A stretch of 64,000 bases of DNA from Vibrio penaeicida. Lineage in GTDB: Bacteria; Pseudomonadota; Gammaproteobacteria; Enterobacterales; Vibrionaceae. The first letter of the stretch is position 1, and each line of letters begins with the position of its first letter. The stretch is from positions 3,348,001 through 3,412,000 of the forward strand of contig NZ_AP025144.1 of the NCBI RefSeq assembly GCF_019977755.1. The letters run 5' to 3'. The notes below the pieces were generated by a model. It was not told the DNA's origin. It searched no databases and worked only from the letters and a program-made list of their open reading frames with translations. Made by a program: the position numbers and the translations under genes. This document shows positions 47,386-56,199 of this stretch, in pieces.

Positions 47386-48615
47386 GTGATCAGAACTTTT
47401 GCTGAACTCGATTTAGATCCAAATTTGCTGGAGGCCATTGAAGAGATGGGGTATGAACGCCCAACTCAAATTCAGGCTGAAGCCATTCCACAAGCACTAG
47501 ACGGTCGCGACATTTTAGCTTCTGCGCCTACTGGTACAGGTAAAACAGCCGCATTTGTCATTCCTGCGCTGCAATACCTGCAAGACTTTCCGCGTCGTAA
47601 AGCCGGCCCAGCGCGAATTTTGATCCTGACTCCTACTCGCGAATTGGCAATGCAGGTTGCGGATCAAGCGAGAGCATTGGCGAAAAATACGAATTTAAAG
47701 ATCTTCACCATCACGGGTGGTGTTCAGTACCAAGAACATGCCGACATCCTTTCCACTACTCAAGATATTGTGGTTGCGACACCAGGTCGTTTAATGGAAT
47801 ACATTGAAGCGGAACGTTTTGACTGTCGTGCTATTGAATGGTTGGTATTGGATGAAGCCGACCGCATGCTGGACATGGGTTTTGGCCCGACCGTTGATCG
47901 TTTGTCTTCAGAGTGTCGCTGGCGTAAACAATCCATGCTGTTTTCCGCGACCTTAGAGGGGCGTGGAGTTGAAGGTTTTACTGCCGATCTACTCAAAGAG
48001 CCTGCAGAACTGGATGCCGAACCTTCACGTCGCGAGCGCAAAAAGATTACTCAGTGGTATCACCGTGCCGATACCATGGATCACAAATTAGCTCTCCTTA
48101 AGCACATCATAACTGAGCAAGCAGAGCGCTCCATTGTCTTTCTTAAAACACGCGATCGCCTTGCGGAGTTACGTGCGCACTTAGAAAGCGCGCAGATAAA
48201 TTGCGCTTGGATCCAAGGTGAAATGCCACAAGATCGCCGCAACAATGCCATTCGCCGTTTCCGTGACGGTGAAGTTAATGTGCTTCTAGCCACCGACGTT
48301 GCGGCCCGCGGTATCGATTTACCCGATGTTTCTCATGTAATTAACTTCGACATGCCGCGAACTGCTGACGTATACCTTCACCGCATTGGGCGAACCGCTC
48401 GTGCTGGTAAAAAAGGAAATGCGCTCTCTATTGTTGAAGCACACGATCAACCAATGTTAGATCGCGTTGCTCGCTATACAAAAGAAGACATAAAAGAACG
48501 CTTTGTTGAAGGCTTGAGACCTCAGCATAAGAAGCCAACTTTTAAGAAGAAGAACAAAAAGAAAGCGGCAAAAAAAGCAGAAAAGAAAAAATCAGGTGTT
48601 AAAAAGAAAAAGTAA
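47386..48615 (+). CDS. srmB: DEAD-box RNA helicase SrmB
   Basis: SrmB assists 50S subunit assembly. The 409-aa protein has the Q motif (YERPTQIQAEAIP), motif I ASAPTGTGKTAAF, Ia PTRELAMQ, II DEAD (VLDEADRML), III SAT, and VI HRIGRTARAG; the C-terminus is a Lys-rich tail (48530-48615). GTG 47386 has GGAG 7 nt upstream; an in-frame TTG at 47371 precedes that site. A strong terminator follows. Confidence 0.94.
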   Translation: MIRTFAELDLDPNLLEAIEEMGYERPTQIQAEAIPQALDGRDILASAPTGTGKTAAFVIPALQYLQDFPRRKAGPARILILTPTRELAMQVADQARALAKNTNLKIFTITGGVQYQEHADILSTTQDIVVATPGRLMEYIEAERFDCRAIEWLVLDEADRMLDMGFGPTVDRLSSECRWRKQSMLFSATLEGRGVEGFTADLLKEPAELDAEPSRRERKKITQWYHRADTMDHKLALLKHIITEQAERSIVFLKTRDRLAELRAHLESAQINCAWIQGEMPQDRRNNAIRRFRDGEVNVLLATDVAARGIDLPDVSHVINFDMPRTADVYLHRIGRTARAGKKGNALSIVEAHDQPMLDRVARYTKEDIKERFVEGLRPQHKKPTFKKKNKKKAAKKAEKKKSGVKKKK

Positions 48616-48642
48616 TACTGTCAACGATCGACATTATTTTTG

Positions 48643-48673
48643 AAAGAGGTCGCGATGAGCGACCTCTTTTTGT
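48643..48673. terminator. srmB terminator
   Basis: An 11-bp perfect stem AAAGAGGTCGC / GCGACCTCTTT with loop GATGA is followed by TTTTGTTTT. It lies between convergent genes. Confidence 0.87.
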
Positions 48674-48697
48674 TTTCGAATAGAAAGAAATGCCCGT

Positions 48698-49561
48698 CTA
48701 ATCGCCTAAAGGCTGCCTATCACCACCACCGCGATGCGAATCCAACGCAACTTTTAATCGACGAAGGCGATCACGAGAACGGCGTTTATGGCTGACGGCT
48801 AACTCCATAGAAAGCACATCCACCAGTGCCAACATGGCGTAGCGAGAAGCTGAGGGTTTGTATATAAAGTCGGTTTCTTGCGTCACAATAGGCAGAACGA
48901 TATCGCAGACTTTCGCGAGTGGGCTTCCACTGCTCGTGATTCCAATAACCTTCACTCCATATTGCTTGGCCGTCTCAGCCACCTCAATAATCGCTGGCGT
49001 ATACCCTGTCACCGACATCACTATCAACAGATCATTACTATCAGCAGTCGCGGCAACCATCCGTGCGAGCAACCCATCATTATAAGCAGTCACAGGATAT
49101 CCCAAGCGAAACAGCCGATGTTGGAACTCTTGTGCGACCATAGTAGAACCGCCCCCCATCCCTATTGCTAATGTCTGACGGGCTCCATGGATCCACTCAG
49201 CACATTGGCGGATATCCTCTTCATTGATCACTTTGCGGTTCATATCCATTGTATGCTTTATGGATTCATAAACACCTTGCATACCGGTCTGATCAATAGG
49301 CTCATCAATAAAACGTTGCCCAACAGCTAAAGACTGCGCCAGTTTAATTTTCAAATCACGCACATTACGACATTCGACGGCTTTGGCAAACCGTGTAATG
49401 GTCGCTTCACTCACGTTGGCTTGTTGTGCCATCTCGGTAATACTGGCATTCGCCGCCGACGATAGATCATCAGCAATGTAATTGGCGACTTTCTTTTCAG
49501 CGTCTCGTAGGCTGGAATACCGTTCGCTGATTTTAGAAAGAATATCGATATCCACAGACAC
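48698..49561 (-). CDS. RpiR/MurR-family regulator next to TRAP operon
   Basis: The 287-aa regulator has an RpiR-type HTH (residues 1-80: LRDAEKKVANYI, ITEMAQQANVSEATITRFAKAV) and a SIS sugar-phosphate-binding domain (about 125-260: AIGMGGGSTMVAQEFQHRL, VMSVTGYTPAIIEVAETA). SIS ligands are usually phosphosugars. The final 30 residues are Arg-rich. It is divergent from a TRAP transporter operon across 547 bp and most likely controls it. The sialate regulator NanR of V. cholerae is of the same family, but no sialate genes are here. Confidence 0.85.
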   Translation of the reverse strand: MSVDIDILSKISERYSSLRDAEKKVANYIADDLSSAANASITEMAQQANVSEATITRFAKAVECRNVRDLKIKLAQSLAVGQRFIDEPIDQTGMQGVYESIKHTMDMNRKVINEEDIRQCAEWIHGARQTLAIGMGGGSTMVAQEFQHRLFRLGYPVTAYNDGLLARMVAATADSNDLLIVMSVTGYTPAIIEVAETAKQYGVKVIGITSSGSPLAKVCDIVLPIVTQETDFIYKPSASRYAMLALVDVLSMELAVSHKRRSRDRLRRLKVALDSHRGGGDRQPLGD

Positions 49562-50108
49562 GTAACGTTCTCACTTTTATTGATTGCTCAGGATCGTTGA
49601 TCCTGACATTTTATTAGTTAGATATTTTCTAACAGAATTGAACATCTTGCCATACTCTACCGATGCTCAATGAGCGCTGGGTCACTAAATAGCCTTACTC
49701 GGACCATCAGAATTGTTACATTTCAAAAAAGCAAAATTCACACGTTAAATCCAATTTTATTCATAATAATTAATAAATTAAAAATACTCGCCACAAACTC
49801 GTCAAATTTTAATTTGTGATGTTAATCAAATAATCAGACTTAATGTATGCCCTGTTACTTTTTTGAAATCATGGCAACCCGTCGTTATTTATCAACCAAA
49901 AAACAACGAATTACAACATGATAGTTTCAACACCACAGATCAAAGAATTGATTGTAAATTATTTATTTTCAAACACTTAACCTATAACAATCATCAATGT
50001 TAGAAACTATCATAAATGTGATCTTTTTATCAGTTATAAACAATCATCGTCGCTACATTAACTTTCGAGCAAATCAAGAACTCTACTTGCAGATCGAAAG
50101 GAGTCGTC
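49562..50108. other. 547-bp RpiR/TRAP divergent regulatory gap
   Basis: AT-rich region. It contains a perfect 11-bp inverted repeat ATGATAGTTTC (49918-49928) / GAAACTATCAT (50003-50013) with 74 bp between the arms, and right after it AAATGTGATCT (50014-50024), a good left half of a CRP site with a poor right half. TATAAA at 50035-50040 is a possible -10. The first 300 bp next to the regulator shows nothing further. Confidence 0.5.
49918..50013. promoter_or_regulatory. Widely spaced inverted repeat, candidate regulator operators
   Basis: The two 11-bp arms are exact reverse complements, centre-to-centre 85 bp (about eight helical turns). The right arm lies where the TRAP promoter is expected. 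This suits two operators bound by the RpiR-type protein, possibly with looping, but the family binding site is not known to me. Confidence 0.4.
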
Positions 50109-50633
50109 ATGCAGAAGTCCGTCATTTCAAGCATCAAACATAAGCTCAATAAAGCCAACCAATTCGCTGTAGGCATACTTACCCTATTGCTCATATTGGA
50201 CGTGTGGATTGGGGTGCTTGATCGCTACGTTTTCCAATGGCAATTGGTGTGGGTTGAGGAACTGGCACGTTACATCATGATTTGGGCAATCTTAATGGCA
50301 GTTCCTTGCTGTACTGCAGGGCGAGAACATATGGGCTTGGAATTTGTGGTTCGTCAATTCCCTGAACATGTGAGAATTCTTATTCATCGAGTATTGGGGC
50401 TTTTAACCTGCGCATTCTTTTTCTATATCGCTTATCTCGGCTACTTCTTTGCTATGAAAGGAGCCAATCAACTCTCTACTGTTTTCTCTCTCCCCATGTC
50501 CTATGCCTATGCTGCGGTCCCCGTCACCTTTTTCCTCTCTGGATTCCAGGCGTTACTCGTGTGGCTAGAGGATTGCTTAGGTACTGACAATACGCCGAAT
50601 GGCACATCCGCTCAGGAGGAAGAAGCATGTTGA
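50109..50633 (+). CDS. dctQ: TRAP transporter small membrane subunit (DctQ)
   Basis: The 174-aa protein has four TM segments and the DctQ signature: DRYVFQWQLVWVEELARYIMIWAILMA region (residues 40-66). It is the small integral subunit of a sodium-driven tripartite transporter. AAAGGAG sits 6 nt before the ATG. It overlaps dctM by 7 bp, so the two membrane subunits are translated together. The substrate is not indicated. Confidence 0.88.
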   Translation: MQKSVISSIKHKLNKANQFAVGILTLLLILDVWIGVLDRYVFQWQLVWVEELARYIMIWAILMAVPCCTAGREHMGLEFVVRQFPEHVRILIHRVLGLLTCAFFFYIAYLGYFFAMKGANQLSTVFSLPMSYAYAAVPVTFFLSGFQALLVWLEDCLGTDNTPNGTSAQEEEAC

Positions 50634-51904
50634 TTGGTGGGCTGTTTCTCTTATTGATGTTACTTGGTGCTCCCATCGCCATCGCTCTTGGAGTGGCGGG
50701 TATCACGGGAATGTTTGATGTTGGCGGTGCACACTTTGCTTCTTTGGCACCAAGCAAAATTTTTAACGGCTTAAACATTTTCCCTTTCCTTGCGATGCCG
50801 TTTTTCATTCTTGCTGGTGAAATTATGAATTTCACCGGTATCACAAATCGACTGGTGTATTTGGCAGAAGCCCTTGTTGGACATTTTCGTGGTGGGCTTG
50901 CTCACTCCAATATGGTTGCATCGGTTTTCTTTTCTGGCATCACCGGGAGTGCCACTGCCGATGCCGCGGCATTTGGTCGAACTCTTGTGCCTGCTATGGA
51001 AAAACAAGGTTATAGCCGGTCGTATGCCTGCGCGGTTACCGCGGCAGGTTCCATTATCGGGCCAACTATCCCCCCCTCCGGTTTAATGGTGGTGTATGGA
51101 TCACTTATGGGGGTTTCCATTGGAGGCCTTTTTGCTACAGGCATATTGCCAGGATTATTGGTGTGCTTGGTTTGCATGGCCATTATTGCCGCCATGGGAA
51201 AACGCAAAAATTTACCAAAAATGAGCGAGAAGGCATCGCTAAAAGAAGTGCTTGTTCACTTTAGACAGTCTTCTCTAGCGCTGCTTATGCCGCTGATCAT
51301 TTTAGGTGGTATCGTATTTGGTATTGTCACGCCAACAGAAGCGGCATCCATAGCCGTGGCTTATGCGATGATCATCGGTTTCTTTGTCTATCGAAATCTG
51401 ACGTTTCCTGCTCTGTTTCAAATGGTGATCCGCACTGCACAGATTTCAGCGGTGATTTACCTCATCATTGGGTCGGCATCCATTCTTGGTTGGTGGCTGA
51501 GTTTCAATCAAATACCCCAGATGATTGCCGATTTCTTTATCTCGCTGTCTGATAACCCTCACATCATCCTGTTCTTGATCATCAGCTTGCTATTGGTGGT
51601 GGGAATGCTGATGGATATTAACGTTATGTTGATCATCCTCGCGCCTATTTTGGTACCACTCACCGCGGAAATAGGGATGCATCCTCTTCATGCTGGCATC
51701 GTGTTTGTGTTGGCTCTCAATATATCGCTGATGACACCGCCAATAGGGGCATGTCTATTCGTGCTCTCTTCCGTTACCGGTGCACGCATTGAAGGAATAG
51801 CCAAAGAGCTAATGCCTTTCTTAATTGGACAACTGCTATTGCTGTTCACTATCGCTTACTTCCCAGACTTGGTGCTGTTTATACCAAGGCTGCTTGGGTA
51901 TTGA
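50627..51904 (+). CDS. dctM: TRAP transporter large permease (DctM)
   Basis: The 425-aa DctM/SiaM-type permease has about 12 TM segments. Typical stretches are NIFPFLAMPFFILAGEIMN, FSGITGSATADAAAFGR, TAAGSIIGPTIPPSGLMVVYG and the C-terminal half repeat LALNISLMTPPIGACLF. It moves substrate delivered by the DctP receptor using the sodium gradient. Overlaps dctQ; dctP follows after 66 bp. The 3' end carries a short dyad (51881-51901) inside the last codons. Confidence 0.92.
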   Translation: MLIGGLFLLLMLLGAPIAIALGVAGITGMFDVGGAHFASLAPSKIFNGLNIFPFLAMPFFILAGEIMNFTGITNRLVYLAEALVGHFRGGLAHSNMVASVFFSGITGSATADAAAFGRTLVPAMEKQGYSRSYACAVTAAGSIIGPTIPPSGLMVVYGSLMGVSIGGLFATGILPGLLVCLVCMAIIAAMGKRKNLPKMSEKASLKEVLVHFRQSSLALLMPLIILGGIVFGIVTPTEAASIAVAYAMIIGFFVYRNLTFPALFQMVIRTAQISAVIYLIIGSASILGWWLSFNQIPQMIADFFISLSDNPHIILFLIISLLLVVGMLMDINVMLIILAPILVPLTAEIGMHPLHAGIVFVLALNISLMTPPIGACLFVLSSVTGARIEGIAKELMPFLIGQLLLLFTIAYFPDLVLFIPRLLGY

Positions 51905-51970
51905 TCCGCTACACGAACAACCCGAAACAAAAACAACCTGCTACAAAAACAACACATTAAAGGAGTAATG

Positions 51971-53023
51971 ATGAAAAATTTGTCGAAAACTTTCCTTGCT
52001 GCAACGCTGGCCGTCAGTATGGTTGCTGCACCTTACGCCATGGCTACCAAGGTGTTAAGAATTGGTCACGATAATAAAGCTGACATTATGGAAAACCCAG
52101 CGCACGCTTTTACGGGAGTGTTTAAAAACATTGTCGAAACTGCATCAAATGGCGAAATAAAAGTTCAAGTATTTCCAAGCAACCAATTGGGTAGCGCGAA
52201 AGAGCACATACAAATGGTTAAGGATGGGCAGCTTCAAGGAACACTCTCATCCGTTGGTGCACTTGCAGGGTATTATCCACGTATTGGGGTTTTGGATGTG
52301 CCATTTGCTTTTAACAACAATGCCGCAACGTATGACGTGCTTGATGGTCCTTTTGGCAAGGCACTCGCGTCTGATATTGAATCAGAAATAAAAGATGTAC
52401 GTGTACTTGGTTTTCCAGACACAGGTGGCTTTTTCTCTGTCACCAACTCGAAACGTGCCTTGACCTCTTTGGATGATTTTAAAGGGCTGCGCATTCGAAC
52501 AATGACGTTGCCGACTCACCAAAAAATCATTCAATCTTTAGGGGCACAAGCCTACCCTCTTTCTTGGGGGGAAGTGTATTCCTCTTTACAAACTGGCGTA
52601 ATAGACGGGCAAATGAACCCCATTCCAACCGTGTCATTCGCAAAATTCAATGAAGTACAAAAGTACCTAACCTTAACGAATCACCTATTCGCACCATACA
52701 CCTTTATGATCAATCGCGATTTCTTTGATGGCTTGTCTGCCAATGAACAAAAAATCGTGCGCGATGCCGTGCAAATTGCATTAAGTGCTAACCGAGGATT
52801 GTCTCGTTTAATAGAAGCATCAGAAGATCGTGGTTTGGAAGGTCTGAAGAAAAAAATGAAAGTGAACTCTTTAACCGATGAACAACGCCAAAAAATGCGC
52901 GATGTTACTCAACCAACCATCAAAGCATACATTAAAGAGACACATGGCAAGAAAGGAGAAGAATTGCTGAACCTCTTCTTAAAAGAAGTGGATTCTGCTA
53001 ACCAATCGGCTTACCTTCAGTAA
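51971..53023 (+). CDS. dctP: TRAP transporter solute receptor (DctP)
   Basis: The 350-aa periplasmic receptor has a signal peptide (about residues 1-25, ending PYAMA) and the DctP fold. The conserved segment FKGLRIRTMTLPTHQKIIQSLGAQAYPLSWGEVYSSLQTGVIDGQMNP region (about residues 165-215) contains the Arg that binds the carboxylate of most TRAP ligands, so an organic acid or sugar acid is likely. The second ATG (51971) is 5 nt after AGGAG; the first is too close. Third gene of the Q-M-P operon. No catabolic enzyme is linked, so the ligand stays open. Confidence 0.9.
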   Translation: MKNLSKTFLAATLAVSMVAAPYAMATKVLRIGHDNKADIMENPAHAFTGVFKNIVETASNGEIKVQVFPSNQLGSAKEHIQMVKDGQLQGTLSSVGALAGYYPRIGVLDVPFAFNNNAATYDVLDGPFGKALASDIESEIKDVRVLGFPDTGGFFSVTNSKRALTSLDDFKGLRIRTMTLPTHQKIIQSLGAQAYPLSWGEVYSSLQTGVIDGQMNPIPTVSFAKFNEVQKYLTLTNHLFAPYTFMINRDFFDGLSANEQKIVRDAVQIALSANRGLSRLIEASEDRGLEGLKKKMKVNSLTDEQRQKMRDVTQPTIKAYIKETHGKKGEELLNLFLKEVDSANQSAYLQ

Positions 53024-53031
53024 TCTAACCT

Positions 53032-53072
53032 GTGCATATTAAGTTTCTATCAACGCTTAATATGCACTTGAT
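53032..53072 (+). terminator. Probable TRAP operon terminator
   Basis: A 12-bp perfect stem GTGCATATTAAG / CTTAATATGCAC with a 12-nt loop is followed by a moderately T-rich tract, 8 bp after the dctP stop. The stem is AT-rich. Confidence 0.5.
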
Positions 53073-53189
53073 TTTATATTGATCGCATTTCTTTTTACCA
53101 CTTCCAGTAATTTACTGTGAAGTCGTCTCAGTATCCTCACAATGGCAATAATCAAAAGATTTTAAAACCAAAGCTGTTGGAGGTAATTT

Positions 53190-54131
53190 TTGAAAACATT
53201 GAAAGCCCTACTTATCACCGCGCTGGTCAGCGTAAGCTTTTCCAGCCTAGCCACACCAGAATTGACATTTCTCAGCGCCAAACAGTCAGCAAAAGAACTC
53301 GGAAAAAATGATGCATTCATGCGCCGTCTGAGCCAGTTTGATATGGAAGCGCGCATGAAAACCGAAGACCACATCATTAAGCCAGAGTTTCGCCGTTTCG
53401 TGCGAGCAAATACGCTCGATTGGACAGCGGAGGACAAAGCCAAGGTACAAGACGTCTACACCAATTTACAAAAGGAGTTATCGAAATACCCCTTGGATTT
53501 GCCAAAAGAAATCAAAATGATTTTAACGACGGGAAAAGAAGAAGGCACAGCGGCGTATACCCGTGGGAAAGCCATTATTTTGCAGCGCAACAAACTCGAA
53601 CTTGGTATCGAGCTAAAGCGCATCATGGCTCATGAAATTTTCCATATCTATACCCGCCTAAATTCTGCGAAAAAGGACGAACTTTACCAAAGCATCGGAT
53701 TTCAACATGTCGGCGAAATTGAATTTCCCGATGACTTGGAAGACAGAAAAATCACTAATCCTGATGCGCCCGTAAACGACTATGCCATTAAAGTAGGATT
53801 GAACAACGAGCAAGTATGGGCAATGCCAATCTTGTATTCGGTTTCTGAAAAATACGATCTGAAAAAAGGCGGCGAGTTCTTCAATTATCTGCAATTCAAA
53901 TTTTTGGTGGTGGCAGATAAAAACGGTGAATGGACATACGACGACGATGAACCCGTGATCGTTGATCGCGCAAAGCTAACAGGCTTTTTTGAACAAGTCG
54001 GCACCAACACCAACTACATTATTCACCCTGAAGAAATCTTGGCAGATAATTTTGCGCTGCTGATGTTACGCTCACCTGTGGTGAATTCACCGGAAGTGAT
54101 TGAACGCATGAAGGCGATTTTAAGCCAGTAG
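53190..54131 (+). CDS. Secreted zinc metallopeptidase-like protein (HEXXH)
   Basis: The 313-aa protein has a signal peptide (KTLKALLITALVSVSFSSLA, cleavage near residue 21) and a zinc motif AHEIFHIYTR with H148, E149 and H152. EEILADN (E281/E282) 130 residues later could give the third zinc ligand, as in gluzincins. No family name comes to mind. The start is TTG 53190 with GGAGG 6 nt upstream, which fixes it despite the rare codon. It stands alone between the TRAP operon and the ABC operon, each side having a terminator. No lipobox or membrane anchor is seen, so it should be periplasmic or exported. Confidence 0.75.
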   Translation: MKTLKALLITALVSVSFSSLATPELTFLSAKQSAKELGKNDAFMRRLSQFDMEARMKTEDHIIKPEFRRFVRANTLDWTAEDKAKVQDVYTNLQKELSKYPLDLPKEIKMILTTGKEEGTAAYTRGKAIILQRNKLELGIELKRIMAHEIFHIYTRLNSAKKDELYQSIGFQHVGEIEFPDDLEDRKITNPDAPVNDYAIKVGLNNEQVWAMPILYSVSEKYDLKKGGEFFNYLQFKFLVVADKNGEWTYDDDEPVIVDRAKLTGFFEQVGTNTNYIIHPEEILADNFALLMLRSPVVNSPEVIERMKAILSQ

Positions 54132-54180
54132 CGTGCGCTAAAAGAAGCTGGTAAAGCTATCACTTTGAGATAAAAAACAA

Positions 54181-54213
54181 CAAAGCCGCTATCAATGAGC
54201 GGCTTTGTTTTTG
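54181..54213. terminator. Bidirectional terminator between metallopeptidase and ABC operon
   Basis: CAAAGCCGCT / AGCGGCTTTG, a perfect 10-bp stem with a 7-nt loop, followed by six T residues on +; T-rich on the minus strand too. Convergent genes. Confidence 0.85.
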
Positions 54214-54233
54214 CTTAATTCCAAATAATCTGG

Positions 54234-55346
54234 CTATTTGACCAAAGGCAGTGCTTGCTGGTCAATATCGAAAAGATGGCAATACTGCTCTCTAAGTTCG
54301 ATATGCAGAATCTGCCCATTATCCAGTTTATGCGATACCGCCTCTTCACCATCCAACATCAAACTCAGCTTTTCTATATCACCTGAATAGCAATGAACGT
54401 AAGAAACCGCCCCTAAATATTCAGCCACATTAATCGTCATTGGCACAATACAACGCCCTTCTTCTACCGCCTCTTTTACAACCAAATGCTCTGGACGAAT
54501 ACCCAAGGTGATTTTATCGCCAGACGCTAAATGAGCACCATTTCTTGGTAAAGTCAGGCGATAACGATCTGCAATGCTGACTGTCGTTTGCGTCTCACTG
54601 GATTCCAGCACAGTAACAGGGATGAAGTTCATTTTCGGAGAACCGATGAACCCAGCAACAAACTGGTTTTTAGGGTGATAATAAAGCTCAAGCGGCGGCC
54701 CTACTTGCTCTACGCTGCCATCACGAAGCACCACAATCTTGTCGGCTAGTGTCATTGCTTCGACCTGATCGTGAGTCACGTAAACCATGCTGGTTGCCAG
54801 AGTTCGGTGCAGCTCGGCAATTTGAATCCGCATATCTACCCGAAGTTCAGCATCTAGGTTAGAAAGAGGCTCATCAAACAAAAATAACTTAGGGTTGCGT
54901 ACAATCGCACGCCCAATCGCTACCCTTTGACGCTGACCGCCCGATAGCTCTTTAGGTAAGCGGTCAAACAGTTGGTCGAGCTTTAGCATCTTCCCTGCAT
55001 GATTCACTTTCTTGGTGATCTCTTCCTTAGGGCGTTTATCTATCGAGAGGGCAAAGGACATATTCTCCCGTACCGTCATTTGCGGATACAGCGCATAGGA
55101 TTGGAACACCATAGCAATTTCACGATCCGCAGGTGCTTCATCGGTAACGTCCCTGTCATCGATGAATATCTCGCCGGAAGTCGGTTCTTCCAACCCCGAG
55201 ATCATACGAAGCAAGGTCGATTTACCACAGCCAGAAGGTCCAACAAAAGTCACAAATTCTTTGTCATTGATTTCAAGGTCGATGCCTTTAAGAACATCCA
55301 CTTTGCCATAAGATTTCTTGATGTTTTTTAGTACTACGTGAGCCAT
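54234..55346 (-). CDS. CUT1 sugar ABC transporter ATPase (UgpC/MalK type)
   Basis: The 370-aa ATPase has Walker A GPSGCGKSTLLRM, the Q-loop in MVFQSYALYPQMTV, signature LSGGQRQRVAIGRAIV, Walker B LFLFDEPLSNLDA and the H-loop THDQVEAM. The C-terminal 130 residues form the MOP-type regulatory domain of MalK-like proteins. It powers the two permeases encoded immediately upstream (2 bp gap). Last gene of a four-gene operon SBP-permease-permease-ATPase. Confidence 0.93.
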   Translation of the reverse strand: MAHVVLKNIKKSYGKVDVLKGIDLEINDKEFVTFVGPSGCGKSTLLRMISGLEEPTSGEIFIDDRDVTDEAPADREIAMVFQSYALYPQMTVRENMSFALSIDKRPKEEITKKVNHAGKMLKLDQLFDRLPKELSGGQRQRVAIGRAIVRNPKLFLFDEPLSNLDAELRVDMRIQIAELHRTLATSMVYVTHDQVEAMTLADKIVVLRDGSVEQVGPPLELYYHPKNQFVAGFIGSPKMNFIPVTVLESSETQTTVSIADRYRLTLPRNGAHLASGDKITLGIRPEHLVVKEAVEEGRCIVPMTINVAEYLGAVSYVHCYSGDIEKLSLMLDGEEAVSHKLDNGQILHIELREQYCHLFDIDQQALPLVK

Positions 55347-55348
55347 GG

Positions 55349-56191
55349 TTATTCCTTAATTCCACCTTGAGTCAGACCTTGAATAAAGGCTTTGGATGCC
55401 AGCAAAAATGCGATAAGTGTAGGTGCCATCATGATGATCAAACCTGCGAACATCATATGCCACTGAATGGCAAATTCATTTTGAAACTCTTGTAAGCCAA
55501 GCGTTAACGGATACAAGTCCCTATCTTGTAAGAACAATAGAGGGAAGATGTATTCATTCCACGCACTCACAAACGACAACAATGCTACCGTTGCAATCGC
55601 AGGCTTAACCAATGGCAACACAATGCGCCAGTAGATTTGGAAAGGCAAAGCGCCATCCACCCGCGCTGCCTGTTCTATTTCAGGCGACAGATTTTTGAAG
55701 AAAGTACTGAGTATGAAAACCGCGACAGGCATCATACTTGCTGCTTGAACCAAAATAATGCCGAGTAAAGAGTTTAAAAGATCCAAGCTCTGAACTACGA
55801 CAAACAACGGCGCCATAGCCAAACGCAAAGGGACAATAACACCTAGCATAAATAATATAAAAATCAGCCTGTTGCCTTTAAAATGCACCCGTGCAAGTAC
55901 AAACGCCACCATAGTGCTGAATGCAACAGCAAGTACGACTGTGCCTAGGCTGATAATCAGTGAATTTAAAAAGTAGCTGCTGAAATTCGCTTGCTCCCAA
56001 GCACTTAGGTAATTTTCAAAATGCCATTCTTGTGGCATGCCAAATGGCGAGCGGATCACCTGCCCTAGATTCCCTTTCACCGAGTTAATAAAAGCTAAGC
56101 CAAAAGGAAGTGCGACAATCAGAGCCCATGTCAGTAATAAGAACTGAACCACCACCTGCTCTAAGGGTTTGAGTTTGAATATACGTTCCAT
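55349..56191 (-). CDS. Sugar ABC transporter permease (MalG type)
   Basis: The 280-aa membrane protein has about six TM segments and the EAA loop EQAARVDGALPFQIYWRIVLPLVKPA that contacts the ATPase. Similar to MalG/UgpE/LacG. It forms the channel with the MalF-type permease encoded 8 bp upstream. The ATPase gene follows after 2 bp. Confidence 0.92.
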   Translation of the reverse strand: MERIFKLKPLEQVVVQFLLLTWALIVALPFGLAFINSVKGNLGQVIRSPFGMPQEWHFENYLSAWEQANFSSYFLNSLIISLGTVVLAVAFSTMVAFVLARVHFKGNRLIFILFMLGVIVPLRLAMAPLFVVVQSLDLLNSLLGIILVQAASMMPVAVFILSTFFKNLSPEIEQAARVDGALPFQIYWRIVLPLVKPAIATVALLSFVSAWNEYIFPLLFLQDRDLYPLTLGLQEFQNEFAIQWHMMFAGLIIMMAPTLIAFLLASKAFIQGLTQGGIKE

Positions 56192-56199
56192 GACTTTCC

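Noticed and set aside
51881..51901. Dyad ATACCAAG/CTTGGGTAT at the dctM 3' end, similar to the MITE tip
   Set aside because: It lies inside intact dctM codons, has no T run for a terminator and no second element end nearby.
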